A stretch of DNA of 64,000 nucleotides from Acidobacteriota bacterium (GTDB taxonomy: Bacteria > Acidobacteriota > Terriglobia > Terriglobales > Acidobacteriaceae). The notes under the pieces were generated by a model, which saw only the letters and a list, made by a program, of their open reading frames with translations, did no database searches and had not been told where the DNA came from. Shown in pieces: positions 10,278 through 18,592 of this stretch. The stretch is from positions 1 through 64,000 of the forward strand of contig JARLGI010000033.1 of assembly GCA_031296115.1 (NCBI GenBank). The letters are read 5' to 3'. Position 1 is the stretch's first letter. Each line of letters opens with the position of its first letter. The position numbers were made by a program, and so were the translations under genes.

Positions 10278-11060
10278 TTAACCTGCTGCGCCCATCATCA
10301 CGATCGGCGAAGTCGGTTTGTCGGAGCCTGCTTCCTTCTCCACCGTGATGGCGAAAGCTTTGGCTTGCACGCCCGGAGGCATTTCGTGGTCCATCATCAT
10401 GGCGTTGCCGTGCTCGTCCGGCTTGAAGACGCCCGCCGCGATGGGCGCGCCATTCATCGGGATGACCCACAGTTCATAGGCCTTGCCTTCCGGAACGGCC
10501 GGCAGGTTGCTGGCCATGAAGATCATGCGCTTCTGGTTCGGGCTGAAGATCGCGGTCCCGCTCGGATGCTTTGGCGATTGCTGCGGGTTCAGCGAAACGT
10601 GGACCGCATCCGGCGCGGTCAGCAGCCGCATCTCGCCGCGCAGCCGGTCGAGCTGCACGCTCTGGTCCTGGTTGCGATTGCTGAGCTCCGCCAGTTGGTC
10701 GTTCAGGCCACGGTTGCTGCGCCACATTCCGATGGCGACGACGAGCAGGGCCACTGCAGCCAGCGTGGGTGCCCAAGCCCAGCCCCATCCGCGCTTCGGA
10801 AGCTCAGCCGGCGAAGGCGAAGACGCCCGTCGCGGCTCGGCAGCGATGGCGCGCATCAGGCGCTCCTTGCTGCGCGCCGGAGGCTGCGGCCCGCTGCTCG
10901 ACAAGCCCAGCAGCCCGAGATCGCCACGCAGCGCCTGCAACTCTCGACGGCAAGCGGCACACGTGTGCAGGTGCTCCTCCAGCTCCTGGCGGTCGTTGCC
11001 GGCAAGCTCGCCCAGCGCGTAGAGCGCCAGATCGTCGGCGAATTGTTCGTGTGTCTTCAT
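10278..11060 (-). CDS. anti-sigma factor, RskA type
   Basis: A 260-aa membrane anti-sigma factor. The N-terminal zinc-binding anti-sigma domain (HEQFADDLALYALGEL, then HLHTCAACRREL, residues 4-40) has the His-x3-Cys-x2-Cys ligands. A single membrane helix near residues 95-112 (WAPTLAAVALLVVAIGMW) leads to a coiled stretch. The periplasmic RskA C-terminal domain follows (FSPNQKRMIFMASNLPAVPEGKAYELWVIP). It overlaps the start of its sigma gene by 4 bases (ATGA), indicating translational coupling. By family analogy it holds the sigma factor inactive until regulated proteolysis at the membrane. Confidence 0.9.
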   Translation of the reverse strand: MKTHEQFADDLALYALGELAGNDRQELEEHLHTCAACRRELQALRGDLGLLGLSSSGPQPPARSKERLMRAIAAEPRRASSPSPAELPKRGWGWAWAPTLAAVALLVVAIGMWRSNRGLNDQLAELSNRNQDQSVQLDRLRGEMRLLTAPDAVHVSLNPQQSPKHPSGTAIFSPNQKRMIFMASNLPAVPEGKAYELWVIPMNGAPIAAGVFKPDEHGNAMMMDHEMPPGVQAKAFAITVEKEAGSDKPTSPIVMMGAAG

Positions 11061-11617
11061 CCTGCAAATCTGGCGCGCAGTTGTTGCAGTCCGCTGCGAA
11101 TGCGCGTCTTGATCGTACCCAGGGGCTCGCCCGTTTTTTCGGCAATCTCCGTGTGGGTCAGTCCCTGAAAGAATGCTAATTCCAGTGCGGTGCGCTGGTC
11201 ACTGCTCATCTCCGCCAGCACGCCCCGGACTTTTTCGATCACCAGTGCTCGTTCGGTTTCGTCCCGCAGATCAGGCCCGCTGGCGATCACGCAGTCTTCA
11301 ATGTCGGTCTCCGGACGCCGCTTGCGCACGCGATCGATCGCCTTGTGCCGCGCGATTACCGCCAGCCAAGCGGCCAGGCTGCCGCGGCTGGCGTCGAACG
11401 CGTCCGGATTGTGCCACAGTTGCAAGAACACGTCCTGCAACACGTCCTCCGCGCCCCCCGCGTCCTGAAGAACCCGCAGGGCCACCGCGTAAACCACCTT
11501 GGAATACCGGTCGTAGAGCTCGGACATAGCCTGCTCACTACCCGCACGGATGCGCGCCACCAGCCGCATTTCGTCTGCGGCATCGCCGCGGGCCGGGCTC
11601 TTGTCGGTCGGTTCCAT
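11057..11617 (-). CDS. ECF RNA polymerase sigma factor, SigK-like
   Basis: A 186-aa group 4 sigma factor. Region 2 has the typical YSKVVYAVALRVLQDAGGAEDVLQDVFLQLW block (about residues 41-75) and WLAVIARHKAIDRVRKRR. Region 4 has the helix-turn-helix LTHTEIAEKTGEPLGTIKTRIRSGLQQLR (about residues 150-180). It is the first gene of a two-gene operon with the RskA-type anti-sigma factor. The exported hemoglobin gene diverges from it, so the shared 280-bp region may hold sigma-dependent promoters, though I could not pick out a convincing ECF motif there. Confidence 0.92.
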   Translation of the reverse strand: MEPTDKSPARGDAADEMRLVARIRAGSEQAMSELYDRYSKVVYAVALRVLQDAGGAEDVLQDVFLQLWHNPDAFDASRGSLAAWLAVIARHKAIDRVRKRRPETDIEDCVIASGPDLRDETERALVIEKVRGVLAEMSSDQRTALELAFFQGLTHTEIAEKTGEPLGTIKTRIRSGLQQLRARFAG

Positions 11618-11897
11618 TCAGTAATACGCCCGAAAATGGCTGACAGATTGCTACAGGATTAAAGCTGCCAAGAGTGGTTTCCAGATATTTCGAACCGGTG
11701 TAAAATCCGCGCGCTGTTCGGCCTCGTAAACCGAGGTAGCAAACGGAACCACGAGAACATATCAGTAAATGATTCCGCGAACAACTGGCAGGAAGTCTTG
11801 TCGTGGATTTTGAGCTTGATTCCCAGGGTTGACGTCGCCTGCTGTTCCGCGAGTACGGTCGCGGTCTTCGTTTGCAAACTACAAACAGGAGAGAAAA

Positions 11898-12359
11898 ATG
11901 AAGCAGTCCCTGACAACCTTGTTAATGCTATTTGTGGTCCTGGCCGCCGCAGCACCGTTGGCGGTGGCAGCGAATCCCGCGGGAGTTCCCGCCGACCAGT
12001 CGCTCTACACGCGTCTCGGCGGCTACGACGCGCTGGTCGCTGTCACCAAGGATTTCATCGGCCGCCTGGCTACCGACCCCTCGCTGGGCAAGTTCTTCAT
12101 AGGCCTGAACGACATCTCGAAGGCGCGGGTTGAGTCGCACGTGATCGACTTCCTCTGCGTCGCCACCGGTGGCCCGTGCATTTACACCGGTCAGGACATG
12201 AAGACGGCACACACCGGTCTGCACATCACCGATGCCGACTGGAACGCCTCAGCCGCGCATCTGACCGAGACCCTCAACAAGTTCAAGGTTCCGCAGAAGG
12301 AGCAGGCCGAAGTCATGACTGCCATCAGCGGGCTGAAGGGTGACATTGTCGGACGGTGA
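11898..12359 (+). CDS. exported group 1 truncated hemoglobin
   Basis: A 153-aa 2-on-2 globin with a clear Sec signal peptide (MKQSLTTLLMLFVVLAAAAPLAVAA, cleaved near residue 25). The globin body begins LYTRLGGYDALVAVTKDFIGRL. It has a Phe pair at the CD corner (GKFFIGL), the GG-containing ATGGPCIYTG segment with two Cys flanking it, and the proximal His in MKTAHTGLHIT. Such globins bind O2 or NO. The signal peptide places this one in the periplasm or outside, where the two Cys could pair. ATG 11898 is preceded by AGGAGAG, and the longer in-frame extension lacks a ribosome site. Confidence 0.88.
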   Translation: MKQSLTTLLMLFVVLAAAAPLAVAANPAGVPADQSLYTRLGGYDALVAVTKDFIGRLATDPSLGKFFIGLNDISKARVESHVIDFLCVATGGPCIYTGQDMKTAHTGLHITDADWNASAAHLTETLNKFKVPQKEQAEVMTAISGLKGDIVGR

Positions 12360-12410
12360 AAACAAGCACAATGGCTGGAGGCTAAGCCGTCTGACGAATC
12401 GGTGTTGAGC

Positions 12411-12435
12411 GGGCACAGCGTTGAGCTGTGCCCTT
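12411..12435. terminator. bidirectional hairpin between convergent genes
   Basis: GGGCACAGC-gttga-GCTGTGCCC is a perfect 9-bp stem with a 5-base loop. It sits between the 3' ends of the hemoglobin gene (plus) and the permease gene (minus). Only short T-runs flank it, so strength is uncertain, but the position suits a shared terminator. Confidence 0.6.
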
Positions 12436-12475
12436 AATGCTGACGAGGGGATGAATCGTTGAGGAGCGGTCGAGA

Positions 12476-13741
12476 TTACTCATATCTCAGCGCTTCCACC
12501 GGATCGAGCCTGGCAGCCTTCACCGCGGGGTACATTCCGAAGAACAAGCCGACGCTCATCGCCATCAGTACTGCCGCGAAGATGGCCCATACCGGGACCG
12601 AGGTTGGCAGCGACGGGAACACAAAGCCCACAACCGTGGCGAAGACTACGCCTAAGAGCACCCCGATCAACCCGCCGAATCCGGTGAGCACAACCGCCTC
12701 GGTCAGGAACTGGCGGATGACATCACCGCGCCGTGCGCCGATGGCCTTGCGGATGCCAATCTCGTGGGTGCGCTCCGTCACCGACATCAGCATGATGTTC
12801 ATCACCCCGACGCCGCCGACCAGCAAGCCGATGGAGCTGACGACGATGGTCATAAGTGCCACCATGCTCATGATCTGGCGGAAGTCATTGGCGATGGCCT
12901 GTGCACTGGTGATCGCGAAAGTGTTGGGCTTGTTGAAGTCGTCATGCCGCCGGCGGCGCAACAGGCCGGTAATCTCGTCTTCCGCCTGCGCCATCATTCC
13001 GGGATAGGCCTCGGCGCCCAGGAAGTTCTCGTTATCCATCGGATAGTGCTTGTGATAGGTGTTGTAGGGAACGCGGATGAGCCTGTCGGGAGAGTTGTCG
13101 CCGCCGAGGAAGGCGTTCTTGCGCTTCTCCAGCACGCCGATGACGACGTAGGGAATGCCATCGACCAGGATGGTCTGACCCACTCCATCCTTGGCGGGGA
13201 AGAAGGCCTTGTTGATTTCGTAGCCGATCACGGCGACGTCGGCACTGTGTACGTCTTCGAATTCCGTGAAGAACCGGCCCTGTGTGACGTGCCCGTTGTA
13301 GACCTCAACCCAAGCCGGCGTCGTGCCGGCGAAATCAATGGCATTTACTTCGCGCGCGCCGTAGCGGGCATTGAAGATCCGGGTCGGCGGCCCGAAGGTC
13401 ACTTCTGGTATTAACTCCGATGTGACGTTCTTCACGGCCGGGCACTCTTCCAGCATGGCCTTGGCGTCGTCCAGGGTTAGGGGCTTGCGGGCGCGTTCCT
13501 CGGCGGTGAGGCGTCCGGTGCGGATGCCGACATCGAACTTGAAGATGAACAGCGTGTTGGTTCCCCAGTCGTTGAGGTAGTCGGCGAGGTTCTTGTCCAC
13601 GCCGACCAGGATAGAGGCGACGAAAATCATGGCCGCTACGCCGATGACCACGCCGAGCACAGTGAGGAACGAGCGCGTTTTGTGCTCGCGCACCGTTTGC
13701 ATCGCCATCCGCGAGTTTTCACCGAACAGAAGATGCCTCAT
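12476..13741 (-). CDS. MacB-fold ABC transporter permease (second of minus-strand pair)
   Basis: A 421-aa FtsX/MacB-superfamily permease. The N-terminal helix (TRSFLTVLGVVIGVAAMIFV) is followed by a large periplasmic MacB_PCD-type domain (about residues 50-285). Three C-terminal helices carry the signature VTERTHEIGIRKAIGARRGDV and end ARLDPVEALRYE. The start is ATG 13741. A longer in-frame extension is just shadow coding inside the upstream gene. It lies 8 bases after the other permease and is probably cotranscribed with it and the glycosyltransferase at 15133. No ATP-binding subunit is encoded nearby. Confidence 0.9.
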   Translation of the reverse strand: MRHLLFGENSRMAMQTVREHKTRSFLTVLGVVIGVAAMIFVASILVGVDKNLADYLNDWGTNTLFIFKFDVGIRTGRLTAEERARKPLTLDDAKAMLEECPAVKNVTSELIPEVTFGPPTRIFNARYGAREVNAIDFAGTTPAWVEVYNGHVTQGRFFTEFEDVHSADVAVIGYEINKAFFPAKDGVGQTILVDGIPYVVIGVLEKRKNAFLGGDNSPDRLIRVPYNTYHKHYPMDNENFLGAEAYPGMMAQAEDEITGLLRRRRHDDFNKPNTFAITSAQAIANDFRQIMSMVALMTIVVSSIGLLVGGVGVMNIMLMSVTERTHEIGIRKAIGARRGDVIRQFLTEAVVLTGFGGLIGVLLGVVFATVVGFVFPSLPTSVPVWAIFAAVLMAMSVGLFFGMYPAVKAARLDPVEALRYE

Positions 13742-13749
13742 CTCTAGTC

Positions 13750-15015
13750 CTAATTCTCGAAACGCAGCGCTTCGATGGGATCCAGCCGGGCCGCCTTGCG
13801 CGCCGGATAGACTCCAAAGAACATTCCCACGGCCGATGAAATCCCGATGGCCAGCACGACGGCGGCGATAGGAACAGCCATCGGCACCGGCGTAGTATTG
13901 CGCACGGTGACTGCCAGAACCCAAGCCACAAACACGCCTGCCAATCCTCCGACACTCGACATCACGGTGGACTCCACCAGGAACTGCAAAAGAATGTCTC
14001 GCCGCTTCGCGCCCAGCGATTTGCGGATGCCGATCTCGCGGGTCCGCTCGGTCACCGAGGCCAGCATCACGTTCATGATCACAACGCCGCCGATGACCAG
14101 GAAGATGGACACCAGTCCGACCATGCCGGAGGCCAGCGTGCCGGTAAGGTTGCCCCACAGGTCCATGAGGCTGTCACTGGCGATGATGCCGAAATTGTCT
14201 TCCTGGTTCGGGGCAAGATGACGCCGCGAGCGCATGAGTACCCGGGCCTCTTCCCGGGTGCGGGCCATCCATTCCGGTCCGCGCGCCTGGATGTTGATGT
14301 GCAGTGACTTGTTCCGTCCGTAAATCTTCAGCCAGGTCCCGACGGGAATGTAAACGAAATTGTCCTGCGACTGCCCGAAGGCGGTGCCCACCGGTTTGGC
14401 GACGCCGATGACAGTGAATTCCTCGCCGTCTATGATAATGCTCTTCTGCAATGGATCGCTGCTGGGAAACAGTTTCTTGGCAACTTCCGCGCCAATCAAG
14501 GCGACCATGGCGTGGTGCTGGTCATCGCTGTCGCTGACGTAGCGGCCGGTTGCTACCTCCTCGATGTCCATTTCGCCTATGTTCGCGGTGACACCCCGGA
14601 TATCGATATCTTCCAAGCTCTGCCGCTCATTGCGTACTTTGCCGTTGGTCCGGACTTCCACTCCCACCCGTATCGGCGTCTTCAACTCGTCGCGCAGCGC
14701 CTCATAGTCCTCCCAAGTAACGTCGCGATTACGCCTCATGGCCTTCAGGTACTCCACGTTGTCGGTGATGATGCCCATCTTGGCGACGAGGAATACGTTG
14801 GAGCCGAGGTTGGCGACCCGCTCGGCGAAATATTGGTTCATGCCGGCGACCAGCGCGATGACCAGGATCAGCGTGGACACCGACAGGATGATGCCGAGCA
14901 ACATGAGGAATGAGCGCAGCTTGTGGGCCCGCAGGTTTTGCAGCGCGATCAAGGTGGGTTCGCGCAGAAAATGTCCGCGCGAGAGTTTTCGTGGCTGAGG
15001 TGTCGAGGCCATCAC
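13750..15015 (-). CDS. MacB-fold ABC transporter permease (first of minus-strand pair)
   Basis: A 421-aa permease with the same architecture as its downstream neighbour: helix LRSFLMLLGIILSVSTLILVIALV, a periplasmic domain from about residue 60 to 290, and three C-terminal helices. The conserved loop is [21 protein letters not shown] and it ends [14 protein letters not shown]. Two Met codons start it, and either could be used. The two genes are clearly divergent paralogues rather than a recent duplication. The pair may form a heterodimeric permease working with an ATPase encoded elsewhere. The substrate is unknown, but linkage to a glycosyltransferase suggests a lipid-linked or envelope molecule. 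Confidence 0.9.
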   Translation of the reverse strand: MMASTPQPRKLSRGHFLREPTLIALQNLRAHKLRSFLMLLGIILSVSTLILVIALVAGMNQYFAERVANLGSNVFLVAKMGIITDNVEYLKAMRRNRDVTWEDYEALRDELKTPIRVGVEVRTNGKVRNERQSLEDIDIRGVTANIGEMDIEEVATGRYVSDSDDQHHAMVALIGAEVAKKLFPSSDPLQKSIIIDGEEFTVIGVAKPVGTAFGQSQDNFVYIPVGTWLKIYGRNKSLHINIQARGPEWMARTREEARVLMRSRRHLAPNQEDNFGIIASDSLMDLWGNLTGTLASGMVGLVSIFLVIGGVVIMNVMLASVTERTREIGIRKSLGAKRRDILLQFLVESTVMSSVGGLAGVFVAWVLAVTVRNTTPVPMAVPIAAVVLAIGISSAVGMFFGVYPARKAARLDPIEALRFEN

Positions 15016-15132
15016 TATAGCGGCGTTCCCGCGACGCTATTCTACGCGGCGCATCAGAACACTACTACGTTTCTGGGACGAAAAGCGTTCCCCTGCGCCC
15101 TACATTCCTCGACTTCAGGGCGTTCCGTGAAA

Positions 15133-15933
15133 TTACTCCGCCGCGGCGGACGGGGAGTTGATGGCGAGTCTGGGGTCCAGATCGAGCTTCTTTCCCTTAG
15201 GACTGAACCGCGGCGGGTGCATCATCCCCCATCTGGTTAGAGCAAACTGGAGGCTGGTGAGTAATACCCCCAGACCGTATTTCACACTGCGCCGGAAGTT
15301 AATGGAGGATGCTTCGTCGAAGTACTTGGTCGGGCAGGACACCTCGCCGATGCGGAAGCCGAAATACACGCATTGCGCCAGCATCTGGTTATCGAAGACG
15401 AAATCGGGGGAATTTTCCAGCAGTGGCAGGTCGGTCAGCACCTGGCGGCTGAAGGCGCGGTAGCCGGTGTGATACTCGGAGAGCTTCACGCGGAGAAACA
15501 GGTTCTCGAAAGCGGTGAGGAAGCGGTTGGAGATGTACTTGTAAAGAGGCATTCCGCCGCGTAAGGCTTGCCCGCCAATAATGCGCGAGCCCAGTACCAC
15601 GTCGTAGACCTCGTAGGCCACCATGCTCGCCATGGCGGTGATCAGCAGCGGCGTGTATTGGTAGTCAGGATGCACCATGATGACGACGTCCGCGCCCGCG
15701 GCGAGGGCTTCCTGGTAACAGGTTTGCTGGTTGCGGCCATAGCCATAATTCTTGTCATGTACGTAGACCTGCAGCCCCAGTCGCCGCGCCAGCGCAACCG
15801 TCTGGTCTTTGCTGTAGTCGTCTACCAGGATGCGGATGTCCACCAGGTCGGGAATTTCCCGTACCGTGGCTTCCAGCGTCTGCTCTGCGTTGTAGGCCGG
15901 CATAACGACCGCGACCCGTTTACCCTTGATCAT
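15133..15933 (-). CDS. GT2 family glycosyltransferase (DPM1/polyprenyl-phosphate type)
   Basis: A 266-aa cytoplasmic GT-A glycosyltransferase from ATG 15933. Motifs are VVMPAYNAEQTLEATV near the N-terminus, the nucleotide-binding ILVDDYSKDQT, NYGYGRNQQTCYQEAL, and the metal/acceptor segment HPDYQYTP. RAFSRQVL and a C-terminal amphipathic region follow. It resembles dolichyl- or undecaprenyl-phosphate sugar transferases, but no C-terminal membrane anchor is evident. It is the first gene of the minus-strand unit glycosyltransferase-permease-permease and diverges from a plus-strand permease-permease-glycosyltransferase unit. Confidence 0.85.
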   Translation of the reverse strand: MIKGKRVAVVMPAYNAEQTLEATVREIPDLVDIRILVDDYSKDQTVALARRLGLQVYVHDKNYGYGRNQQTCYQEALAAGADVVIMVHPDYQYTPLLITAMASMVAYEVYDVVLGSRIIGGQALRGGMPLYKYISNRFLTAFENLFLRVKLSEYHTGYRAFSRQVLTDLPLLENSPDFVFDNQMLAQCVYFGFRIGEVSCPTKYFDEASSINFRRSVKYGLGVLLTSLQFALTRWGMMHPPRFSPKGKKLDLDPRLAINSPSAAAE

Positions 15934-16062
15934 CGGTTGTCTCTTGACTTGGGATGGCGAGCAACTCCCGTACATAATAGCCCGCTGGCTTCCAGGCAGG
16001 GTTGCTGAGCCGGGTGCCCGCCGCTTGTTACACTGTCCCTGTCCTCCCCCCTTGCGTTCGCC

Positions 16063-17292
16063 ATGAATATTACCGAAGCCATTCGCATCGCGCTGCTCTC
16101 GCTGTGGGCGAACAAATTGCGCTCAATCCTCACCTTGCTCGGCGTGGTCATCGGCGTCGCGGCGGTAATTGCCGTGGTCACGTTCGTAAATGGCATCAAT
16201 GGGTATGTCGCCGAAAAGATCTTCAATCTGGGCGCTGACGTCTTCATTACCAGCAAACTGCCCAACGTGGTTACCGATGTGGATGAGTTCATTGAGGGGA
16301 ACAAGCGCAAGGACTTGACCCTCGATGAGTACCGTGCGGCGGTGGAAGGCTGCAACGCTTGCGCCGTGGTCGGCGCGTCGGTGCGCAACTTCAATGGCAA
16401 AGTGGTGTACGGAACGCAAAACAGCACCGACACCATGGTGCGCGGCTGGACACCGACTATGGCGCGCATTTATGACCTCGACGTAGTGTCGGGGCGCATG
16501 CTGAACGAGAACGACGAGAACAGCGCCGCGCCGGTCGTCATTATCGGTGACGACATTCGGGAAAAGTTGCTGGGCAACACTGACCCGCTGGGCAAAGACG
16601 TCCGCGTGGACGGCCGGGAGTATCGCGTGGTCGGCGTGGGAAAGAAGGAAGGGAAGACCCTCGGACAGAGCCGCGACAACTACGTAATCATGCCTATCTC
16701 GGCATGGATGAAAGCCTACGGTTCACACAACAGCATCAATATTTGGGCGAAGGCCTTCGACGTAGGGACACCCTTCGAACGGGCTATTGACCAGATGCGG
16801 GTGGTGCTGCGCTCGCGTCGCCACGACCGGGTGGGCGAGAAAGACAGCTTCGTCATTGAGACCAACCAGAGCTTCCTCTCTATCTGGGCCAATCTGAGCG
16901 GAACGTTTTTCATCGTGATGATCGTGATCGCGTCCATTTCGTTGATTGTCGGCGGAATCGTCATCATGAACATTATGCTGGTGTCGGTGACCGAGCGCAC
17001 CCAAGAGATTGGTATCCGCAAGGCGCTGGGAGCTCGCCCGCGCGATGTGCTGCGGCAGTTCCTGATTGAATCGGTAACGCTGGCGCTGGTGGGTGGCACG
17101 TTCGGAGTCGCCGGAGGCGTCGGCATTGCCAAGCTGGTCACACTGCTGATCGGCATGCCGTCGGTGATCAAAGTGTGGGCCATCGTAGCCGGCCTGGTGG
17201 TTTCCGCCAGCGTGGGGATTTTCTTCGGGGTCTATCCCGCGCTCCGGGCTGCCAAGCTGGATCCCATCGCAGCCTTGAGATTCGAACTGTAG
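16063..17292 (+). CDS. MacB-fold ABC transporter permease (first of plus-strand pair)
   Basis: A 409-aa MacB/FtsX-superfamily permease: membrane helix LRSILTLLGVVIGVAAVIAVVTFV, a periplasmic domain (about residues 55-275), then three helices with VTERTQEIGIRKALGARPRDVL and an ending AKLDPIAALRFEL. It starts 130 bases from the divergent glycosyltransferase gene, so this gap should hold both promoters. It is followed after 3 bases by a second permease and then by an HpnI-like glycosyltransferase. No nucleotide-binding domain is present in the protein or in the cassette. Confidence 0.9.
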   Translation: MNITEAIRIALLSLWANKLRSILTLLGVVIGVAAVIAVVTFVNGINGYVAEKIFNLGADVFITSKLPNVVTDVDEFIEGNKRKDLTLDEYRAAVEGCNACAVVGASVRNFNGKVVYGTQNSTDTMVRGWTPTMARIYDLDVVSGRMLNENDENSAAPVVIIGDDIREKLLGNTDPLGKDVRVDGREYRVVGVGKKEGKTLGQSRDNYVIMPISAWMKAYGSHNSINIWAKAFDVGTPFERAIDQMRVVLRSRRHDRVGEKDSFVIETNQSFLSIWANLSGTFFIVMIVIASISLIVGGIVIMNIMLVSVTERTQEIGIRKALGARPRDVLRQFLIESVTLALVGGTFGVAGGVGIAKLVTLLIGMPSVIKVWAIVAGLVVSASVGIFFGVYPALRAAKLDPIAALRFEL

Positions 17293-17295
17293 CCT

Positions 17296-18555
17296 ATGCG
17301 CCGTAGCGACTACAAAGAGATCCTGCGCATGGCGCTGGAGACCATCGTCCGCAACAAGATGCGCTCCGGGCTGACCGTGCTGGGCATCGTCATTGGGGTA
17401 ATGATGGTCATCGTCATCTCCTCGGTAGTGCGCGGCCTGAATGCCAACGTGGAAGGCATGCTAAACGACATGGGCTCCGATATGATCTTCGCCTTTCACA
17501 TCGAGCCTTTTACTTTTGGGCGCCCAACGACTGAGATGCTTACCCGCAAGGAGCTGGTGCTGGAGGATGCGTTGGCGATGCGCGATCTCCCGCACCTCAA
17601 GGCGGTGACCGCCAGCCTGCGGATCATGCTGCCGCAGTTCGGTACGGGCACGTTCGCCGTGAAGTACGAAGGCCGTAAGTCGAAGAACACCATCCTCGAC
17701 GGCAACCTCCCGGATACCATCCGGACCGATGATCTCAAGATTGTGCGCGGCCGCTGGTTTACGGAAACCGAAAATGAGCACCGCAGCCCGGTGGCCATCC
17801 TGGGCAGCGACACCGCCGAGAAACTTTTTGGCAACGAAGATCCAGTCGGCAAGGAAGTTTCCATTGAGGGCGAGCTGTTCCAGGTGATCGGCGTGCTGGC
17901 CAAACGCAAAGCAGCATTCGGCAATGGGTCCAATCCCGAAGACAACATTGTGCGCATGCCCATCGCTACCCTGCACAAGCTGCATCCCGAACAGAAACAA
18001 TATTGGATCACGGCCAAAGCGACCTCGCACGCCGATATGGATACTGCCATGGACGAGATGCGCTCAATGTTGCGTCGCCGGCGCCATTTGGGGCCCAGCC
18101 AGCCCGACAACTTCGCTGTCTTCAGCCAGGACGCGCTCAGTGACACGTGGAACCAGCTTACCGGCGGCATCTTCGTGTTCATGTTCGCGGTCTCAAGCGT
18201 GGCGCTGATCGTGGGCGGAGTCGGGGTGATGAACATCATGTTGGTTTCGGTGACGGAGCGGACCCGTGAGATTGGCGTGCGCAAAGCGATTGGTGCGCGC
18301 AAACGCGATGTCCTGTTGCAGTTCACCCTGGAAGCCATGACCCTGACCGCGGCCGGCGGCGTGCTCGGCATCCTGGTGGGCGCGATTTTGACCGCGATTG
18401 TTCCGCTGGTCTTTCCCGCTCTTCCGGCGAGTCTATCGCCCGCCTGGGTGCTGACCGCAACGGGCGTGTCGGTCGTCATTGGGCTTGTGTTCGGAATCTA
18501 TCCGGCGTGGAAGGCAGCCATGCTCGACCCCATCGAGGCGCTGCGCTACGAGTAG
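17296..18555 (+). CDS. MacB-fold ABC transporter permease (second of plus-strand pair)
   Basis: A 419-aa permease with helix [24 protein letters not shown], a periplasmic domain from about residue 55 to 285, and the C-terminal three-helix unit with [25 protein letters not shown]. It ends [13 protein letters not shown]. It is spaced 3 bases after the first permease and 37 bases before the HpnI-like gene, consistent with one transcript. By the MacB model, two such subunits transmit ATP hydrolysis to a periplasmic or outer-membrane partner. Here the ATPase must come from elsewhere or be absent. Confidence 0.9.
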   Translation: MRRSDYKEILRMALETIVRNKMRSGLTVLGIVIGVMMVIVISSVVRGLNANVEGMLNDMGSDMIFAFHIEPFTFGRPTTEMLTRKELVLEDALAMRDLPHLKAVTASLRIMLPQFGTGTFAVKYEGRKSKNTILDGNLPDTIRTDDLKIVRGRWFTETENEHRSPVAILGSDTAEKLFGNEDPVGKEVSIEGELFQVIGVLAKRKAAFGNGSNPEDNIVRMPIATLHKLHPEQKQYWITAKATSHADMDTAMDEMRSMLRRRRHLGPSQPDNFAVFSQDALSDTWNQLTGGIFVFMFAVSSVALIVGGVGVMNIMLVSVTERTREIGVRKAIGARKRDVLLQFTLEAMTLTAAGGVLGILVGAILTAIVPLVFPALPASLSPAWVLTATGVSVVIGLVFGIYPAWKAAMLDPIEALRYE

Positions 18556-18592
18556 GCCGATATCTTTCTTCTGCTAATCTAAACAGCTCTCC

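Noticed and set aside
13742-14158. N-terminal extension of the permease at 12476
   Set aside because: It lies within the upstream permease gene in another frame and lacks any conserved feature. ATG 13741 gives the proper N-terminal helix.
12476-18555. Calling the permeases members of the acidobacterial duplicated orphan permease (ADOP) family
   Set aside because: That family is about 800 aa with two repeated halves in one chain. These are separate single-length MacB-type proteins.
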